A stretch of 9,312 nt of DNA from JABDDM01 sp038240295 (GTDB lineage: Bacteria; Bacteroidota; Ignavibacteria; Palsa-1295), in NCBI GenBank assembly GCA_038240295.1, contig JBBSDW010000131.1, forward strand, positions 1-9,312. Reading direction: 5' to 3'. Numbering within the stretch: position 1 is the first letter of the stretch; each line of letters opens with the position of its first letter. Position numbers and translations under genes: made by a program. This document shows, piece by piece, positions 6,282-9,312 of this stretch. The notes beneath the pieces were generated by a model, which saw only the letters and a list, made by a program, of their open reading frames with translations, had not been told where the DNA came from and did no database searches.

Positions 6282-7022
6282 GTGATCATCGCAATCATCA
6301 TCGGTTTTATCACCGGCTGGCTCATTTCGATGCCGATCGGGCCGCTGAACGCTTCGGCGATCAGCCGAACGCTGAAGTATGGCTTCAAGTATGGCTTCGC
6401 TACAGGGCTGGGCGGAGCACTGATGGATCTGATCTATTGCGGATTCGCCGCCGAGATCCATCAATTCCTCGAGACGTCGCCGATCATTAATCTCTGCTTT
6501 CAGATGGTCGGATTCGTGCTCTTGATCTTTATCGGTATTAAGACGGTGAAAACCGCTGCTGCGCCGCCAGTGAGCATGGTGAGTGAAGAACGATCAGAGA
6601 CACGCGCGGCAGCCGAGATCAAACGCTTCCATCTTACGGCAAAGAAAGGGCTGCTCCAACCGTTTGCCGTCGGCGTGGTGATGTATGCCTCCAATGTAGC
6701 GGCGGTACCCGAATGGATCTTTGTCAGTGCACTCTGGCGAGGATATGGATTGCTTCAGGTGGGCGTCGTCATCAACACTTTTTTTGCGATCGGCGCAGGC
6801 CTGGGCACCGCCGGCTGGTTCTATTTCCTCATTCGCTTTATCGACAAACGGCAGCACGGCTTTCAACCAAGCACACTTAGCAAGATCAATAAGTACGCAG
6901 GTATTGCGCTGCTGCTTTTCGCGTTTTACTTTCTCTATCAGATCGGTTTCAACACCAACTGGAAGGCGGTTAGCTCAAGCTTCTCCAAGAATTCACAAGC
7001 AATCGAACACTCGATTAACTAA
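6282..7022 (+). CDS. LysE/RhtB-family transporter
   Basis: This 246-residue integral membrane protein has about six hydrophobic segments, at roughly 1-22, 36-60, 68-90, 124-150, 156-186 and 203-222. The first helix boundary carries the family motif MPIGPLNASAISRTLKYGFKYG, equivalent to the PGP motif of LysE/RhtB exporters. The loop at about 93-122 is charged and probably cytoplasmic. The family exports amino acids such as lysine, arginine, homoserine and threonine from the cytoplasm. The substrate is not readable from sequence, but argD begins 89 nt downstream, so a basic or related amino acid is plausible. The start is GTG at 6282, 15 nt after the DinB-family stop, suggesting translational coupling or at least a shared message. 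Confidence 0.85.
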   Translation: MIIAIIIGFITGWLISMPIGPLNASAISRTLKYGFKYGFATGLGGALMDLIYCGFAAEIHQFLETSPIINLCFQMVGFVLLIFIGIKTVKTAAAPPVSMVSEERSETRAAAEIKRFHLTAKKGLLQPFAVGVVMYASNVAAVPEWIFVSALWRGYGLLQVGVVINTFFAIGAGLGTAGWFYFLIRFIDKRQHGFQPSTLSKINKYAGIALLLFAFYFLYQIGFNTNWKAVSSSFSKNSQAIEHSIN

Positions 7023-7041
7023 AGCCTGATAGCAACGCCAG

Positions 7042-7069
7042 CCGGAAGAAGCGCTCGGATTTTTTCCGG
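7042..7069 (+). terminator. Possible hairpin between the LysE-family gene and argD
   Basis: CCGGAAGAA (7042-7050) can pair with TTTTTCCGG (7061-7069) as nine pairs, one a G-U wobble, around a 10-nt loop. No U-run follows the stem, so it is not a classical intrinsic terminator. It may be a weak terminator, an mRNA-stabilising 3' hairpin for the upstream gene, or nothing. Confidence 0.3.
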
Positions 7070-7102
7070 GATTTGACGGTTACCAATTCCCATCATAATT
7101 CC

Positions 7103-7107
7103 GAGGA
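7103..7107 (+). promoter_or_regulatory. Ribosome binding site of argD
   Basis: GAGGA stands 4 nt before the ATG at 7112. It is the clearest Shine-Dalgarno sequence in the window. It decides the start in favour of this ATG over the in-frame TTG at 7073, which would add 13 residues with no family similarity. Confidence 0.6.
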
Positions 7108-7111
7108 AGCC

Positions 7112-8317
7112 ATGACGACAGCGACTGCGACCGAACCAACGACGATCCAACGCGAAGCCCGATCGCTTTTTCCAACCTACGATCGCCTAAAGATCGGAGT
7201 CGTTAGCCATGCTTCGGGAATGCATATTCATACCGATCAGGGAAGCTATGTCGACATGATCGCCGGCCTCGGCGTTAATGCGCTGGGTCATTCGCACCCA
7301 CTCATCGTCGACGCAATCAGGGAGCAGGCTGGAAAATATTTGCATCTGTCGAATCTTTATTATCAGGAGCCGCAAGTTCGGCTTGCCGAGCAACTGCAGC
7401 GGATGTCGGGTTGGGAGCGCATTTTTTTTACGAACTCGGGTACCGAAGCAGTGGAAGGTGCGCTGAAGCTTGCGCGCAAGTACGTTTCGAGCGCGACGAA
7501 GACCGAACTTGTCGGACTTCCTAACAGCTTCCATGGCCGCACTTATGGTGCTCTCTCGGTCATGGACAAAGAGAAGTACCGGATGGGCTATGGCCCATTT
7601 CTCGAAGGCTCGAGCGCCGTCGGCGAACTTACCGAGGAAGCGATCGAGCGTCATCTTACTGTCAATACCGCAGCTGTGATCCTTGAAGTCATTCAGGGTG
7701 AAGGCGGTATAGTCACGATTCCGGAAAACATCCTTTCGCTGCTCACGCAGTTGCGCGAAAAGTATGGATTCTTGATCATCGCGGATGAGATACAGTCGGG
7801 CATCGGCCGTACCGGAAAATTTTTGGCTTACGAACATACGAGCCTCAAACCCGATATCGTTGTTTGTGCAAAGGCGATCGGCGGCGGACTCCCGCTTGGA
7901 GCAATTCTGACTTCTGAAGCTATCGCCGAGGCACTTCGCGCTGGAGTCCATGGCACAACTTTCGGGGGTAATGCCCTCGCATGCGTTGCGGGCTCGGTAG
8001 TGCTCGACCAACTCGAAGACGGCTTGATGCATGAAGTCGCGGCCAAAGGCGAGTGGTTCAAAGGCGAGCTCGAGAAGATCTGTTATCGCCACCCAGGAAA
8101 GATCTATAAAATTCTCGGACGAGGCTTCATGCTCGGCGTGAGTTATTTGAACAATGCGAAGCCTGTCCATGCCGCGCTGCTTGAGCGCGGTTATATCACG
8201 AACGTAACGCACGAAACAATCTTGCGACTTTTGCCTCCGCTCATCGCAGATAAAAATGAACTAGGTCTCTTCCTGGAAGCCCTCGAAGCAGTCACCGCTA
8301 CGCTCACCTGGGAATAG
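7112..8317 (+). CDS. argD: Acetylornithine aminotransferase (class III, PLP-dependent)
   Basis: This enzyme transfers an amino group from glutamate to N-acetylglutamate 5-semialdehyde, giving N-acetylornithine in arginine synthesis; family members may also act on succinyl-diaminopimelate. The 401 residues match the usual size. Visible landmarks are GLGVNALGHSHP (53-63), the phosphate-binding NSGTEA (108-113), SFHGRT with the PLP-stacking Phe140-His141, EVIQGEGG (192-199), IIADEIQSGIGRTG with Asp225 contacting the pyridine nitrogen, the Schiff-base Lys254 in CAKAIGGGLPLGA, GTTFGGN (281-287), and the carboxylate-binding Arg372 in ILRLLPPL. Nothing essential is missing. EVIQGEGG replaces the more usual EPVQGEGG. 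Cytosolic ornithine or 4-aminobutyrate aminotransferases are alternatives, but the nearby argC favours ArgD. No ARG-box-like site is seen just upstream. Confidence 0.92.
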   Translation: MTTATATEPTTIQREARSLFPTYDRLKIGVVSHASGMHIHTDQGSYVDMIAGLGVNALGHSHPLIVDAIREQAGKYLHLSNLYYQEPQVRLAEQLQRMSGWERIFFTNSGTEAVEGALKLARKYVSSATKTELVGLPNSFHGRTYGALSVMDKEKYRMGYGPFLEGSSAVGELTEEAIERHLTVNTAAVILEVIQGEGGIVTIPENILSLLTQLREKYGFLIIADEIQSGIGRTGKFLAYEHTSLKPDIVVCAKAIGGGLPLGAILTSEAIAEALRAGVHGTTFGGNALACVAGSVVLDQLEDGLMHEVAAKGEWFKGELEKICYRHPGKIYKILGRGFMLGVSYLNNAKPVHAALLERGYITNVTHETILRLLPPLIADKNELGLFLEALEAVTATLTWE

Positions 8318-8346
8318 TTATGGTGCGAAAAAGCTACGAAATGTAG

Positions 8347-8364
8347 GTCGGGTTTCAACCCGAC
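8347..8364 (+). repeat. Palindromic repeat GTCGGGTT/AACCCGAC
   Basis: GTCGGGTT (8347-8354) and AACCCGAC (8357-8364) are perfect inverted halves around TC. The sequence TAGGTCGGGTTTCAACCCGAC resembles small dispersed palindromes I have seen in many bacterial genomes. It lies 30 nt after the argD stop and could help end or protect the argD message, but it lacks a U-run. Confidence 0.6.
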
Positions 8365-8417
8365 TTCGAATCTCGAAAACGCGTAACCGATTATTTCCAG
8401 CGATACACTTTTAAGCG

Positions 8418-8445
8418 GTCATTCTGAGCCCGGCGAAGAATCTTG
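8418..8445 (+). repeat. Dispersed-repeat-like segment (GTCATTCTGAGC...CGAAGAATCTTG)
   Basis: The pattern CATTCTGAGC-x-CGGCGAAGAATCT matches from memory a repeat found in many copies between genes in diverse bacteria. It contains short inverted arms, ATTCT and AGAAT. Only one copy is visible here, so repetition must be confirmed in the whole genome. Confidence 0.5.
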
Positions 8446-8479
8446 TTTAGTTCTCATGCGCAATCGGGCATTCAACATG

Positions 8480-8514
8480 GCCCCACCAGACGGACGTCCC
8501 GACTGTGGTGAGGC
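8480..8514 (+). repeat. Stem-loop GCCCCACCA/TGGTGAGGC with palindromic centre
   Basis: GCCCCACCA (8480-8488) pairs with TGGTGAGGC (8506-8514) with one mismatch. The loop contains the perfect 8-bp palindrome GGACGTCC (8492-8499). This is likely part of the same intergenic repeat as the segment at 8418. Confidence 0.45.
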
Positions 8515-8518
8515 AGCA

Positions 8519-8564
8519 TCGAAGTCTCGCTAATTGCATCGATGATCGGTCAGGGGGACTTCGA
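8519..8564 (+). repeat. Inverted repeat TCGAAGTC/GACTTCGA
   Basis: TCGAAGTC (8519-8526) and GACTTCGA (8557-8564) are perfect 8-bp inverted arms 30 nt apart. Between them lies the palindrome CATCGATG (8537-8544). A heptamer GCATCGA occurs at 8516-8522 and again at 8536-8542. Confidence 0.45.
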
Positions 8565-8600
8565 CCCACTCGATTCGTAGAGGGAATTATGGCCCGTTCT

Positions 8601-8630
8601 TTGCGGTTTAACATCCTGCATGATTATACA
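8601..8630 (+). promoter_or_regulatory. Candidate argC promoter
   Basis: TTGCGG (8601-8606) and TATACA (8625-8630) are separated by 18 bp, a fair sigma-70-like pair. Transcription would start near 8637 and give a short leader before the GTG at 8654. The -10 lies inside the first ARG-box-like site, which fits repression by occlusion. Confidence 0.4.
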
Positions 8631-8650
8631 CTTTTCTGCATAAACATACA
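8617..8650 (+). promoter_or_regulatory. Tandem ARG-box-like operator upstream of argC
   Basis: Two 14-bp sites, TGCATGATTATACA (8617-8630) and TGCATAAACATACA (8637-8650), each match the ArgR box core TGMATWWWWATKCA at 12 of 14 positions. They begin 20 bp apart, close to the roughly 21-bp spacing of paired ARG boxes in Escherichia coli. They end 3 nt before the argC start and overlap the likely -10. An ArgR-type repressor acting with arginine is the natural reader; its gene is not in the window. Confidence 0.55.
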
Positions 8651-8653
8651 AAC

Positions 8654-9312
8654 GTGATTCGCGCAAGCATTTTTGGGGCATCGGGATATTCAGGTGGAGA
8701 GTTGATCAAGATCCTCTCTCGGCACCCGCATGTCCACTTGGATCAGTTGTTCGCGAATCAATCGGCGGGGGCGAGCATCCGTTCGCATTACCCTTGGTTC
8801 AACGGAGCGAAGGATCAGGTGTTCGCGAAGTATGCTCCCGAGCTTGCGGAGAAATCCGATGTGGTCTTTCTTGCATTACCATCTGGCGAGGCAATGAACA
8901 TTGCGCCGACGCTTATTGCGCAAGGCAAAAAGGTGATCGATCTTGGCGGGGATTTTCGGTTGCAGGACATAGAAGCATACGCGTCCTACTATCACAGCGA
9001 GCACTCAGCAGAGACGCTGCTAAAAGAGGCAGTATTCGGACTTCCGGAATGGAATGCGGAGGCCATCAGGAGCGCGCAGCTCATCGCGAATCCCGGATGC
9101 TATCCAACGTCGGCGATCCTCCCTCTTGCACCGCTTCTCAAAGAAGGACTGATCGCCTTCAGTAACATCACGATCAACTCGCTCTCCGGAGTTTCAGGTG
9201 CTGGACGCAAGTCTTCGCTCGATCTTTCATTCAGCGAAGTAAATGATTCGGTGAAGGCTTATAAAGTTGGCAATCATCAGCACATTCCCGAGATCGCATC
9301 CGCACTCGAAAC
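8654..9312 (+). CDS. argC: N-acetyl-gamma-glutamyl-phosphate reductase, partial (C-terminus beyond window)
   Basis: This enzyme reduces N-acetylglutamyl 5-phosphate with NADPH to N-acetylglutamate 5-semialdehyde, the step before ArgD. The frame is open from GTG at 8654 to the window end, giving 219 residues of an expected 310-350. It opens with the nucleotide-binding IRASIFGASGYSGGEL (residues 2-17), continues with DVVFLALPSGEA (69-80), VIDLGGDFRL (94-103), FGLPEWN (128-134), the catalytic Cys149 in ANPGCYPT, SLSGVSGAGRKS (177-188), and GNHQHIPEI with the catalytic-region His (208/210). GYSGGEL replaces the more common GYTGGEL. No Shine-Dalgarno sequence precedes the GTG. Two ARG-box-like sites lie immediately upstream. 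Further arg genes may follow outside the window. Confidence 0.93.
   Translation, partial: MIRASIFGASGYSGGELIKILSRHPHVHLDQLFANQSAGASIRSHYPWFNGAKDQVFAKYAPELAEKSDVVFLALPSGEAMNIAPTLIAQGKKVIDLGGDFRLQDIEAYASYYHSEHSAETLLKEAVFGLPEWNAEAIRSAQLIANPGCYPTSAILPLAPLLKEGLIAFSNITINSLSGVSGAGRKSSLDLSFSEVNDSVKAYKVGNHQHIPEIASALE

Larger units (their letters stand above)
8318..8653 (+). other. Gene-free interval between argD and argC, rich in hairpins and repeat-like sequence
   Basis: No credible coding frame is present. From left to right it holds a perfect 8-bp hairpin (8347-8364), a segment resembling a widely dispersed bacterial repeat (8418-8445), two further stem-loops (8480-8514 and 8519-8564), and then the argC promoter and operator region (8601-8650). 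The octamer GACTTCGA occurs at 8362-8369 and 8557-8564, and inverted at 8519-8526, tying the pieces together as a repeat mosaic. Confidence 0.6.

Noticed and set aside
7073..7099. Promoter for argD (TTGACG and CATAAT)
   Set aside because: The spacer is only 15 bp, and a start near 7106 would leave almost no leader and cut into the ribosome binding site.
7187..8212. A 341-residue antisense frame opposite argD
   Set aside because: argD carries every family motif on the plus strand. The opposite frame is a by-product of codon bias and has no recognisable domain.

Overview
The window looks like a chromosomal segment of a bacterium from the Bacteroidota/Chlorobiota (FCB) side of the tree. The main evidence is a secreted subtilisin-like protease that ends in a type A type IX secretion (T9SS) sorting domain, which is essentially confined to that group. 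Supporting signs are weak or absent Shine-Dalgarno sequences at most starts, frequent GTG/TTG starts, two lipoproteins, and a TPR protein of a style common there. By eye, base composition is near balanced with a slight GC excess. I cannot place it to genus; an Ignavibacteria- or Kapabacteria-like lineage would fit, but that is a guess.

Left part, minus strand (1-1797). A compact unit (1-524) carries only a four-helix-bundle (23S rRNA intervening-sequence type) gene. It is bounded by 30-bp inverted repeats that match at 28 of 30 positions and are built from 7-bp units. Its right end touches the stop codon of a lipoprotein gene (524-1369), as though it inserted exactly at that gene's 3' end. 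Upstream of the lipoprotein gene lies a DUF971 gene with two CPCxxC motifs.

Middle, plus strand (1964-4135). A small VOC/glyoxalase-fold protein is followed by a short relic-like array of a different 7-bp repeat, then the T9SS-exported subtilase.

Right-middle, plus strand (4228-7022). Four closely spaced genes encode a TPR protein, a DUF547 lipoprotein (12 nt later), a DinB-fold protein and a LysE-family exporter (15 nt after DinB). They could form one transcription unit, although nothing ties their functions together. A 6-bp inverted repeat overlaps the GTG start of the DinB gene.

Right end (7112-9312). This is an arginine-biosynthesis region: argD (acetylornithine aminotransferase), then about 336 nt without a gene that is packed with hairpins and dispersed-repeat-like sequence, then argC (N-acetyl-gamma-glutamyl-phosphate reductase), which runs off the end. 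Two tandem ARG-box-like sites 20 bp apart overlap the likely argC promoter and suggest ArgR-type repression by arginine. The enzymes catalyse consecutive steps: ArgC makes N-acetylglutamate semialdehyde and ArgD transaminates it to N-acetylornithine.

The best candidate for something undescribed is the inverted-repeat-bounded four-helix-bundle unit at the left edge. It has the form of a mobile element but encodes no recognisable transposase.
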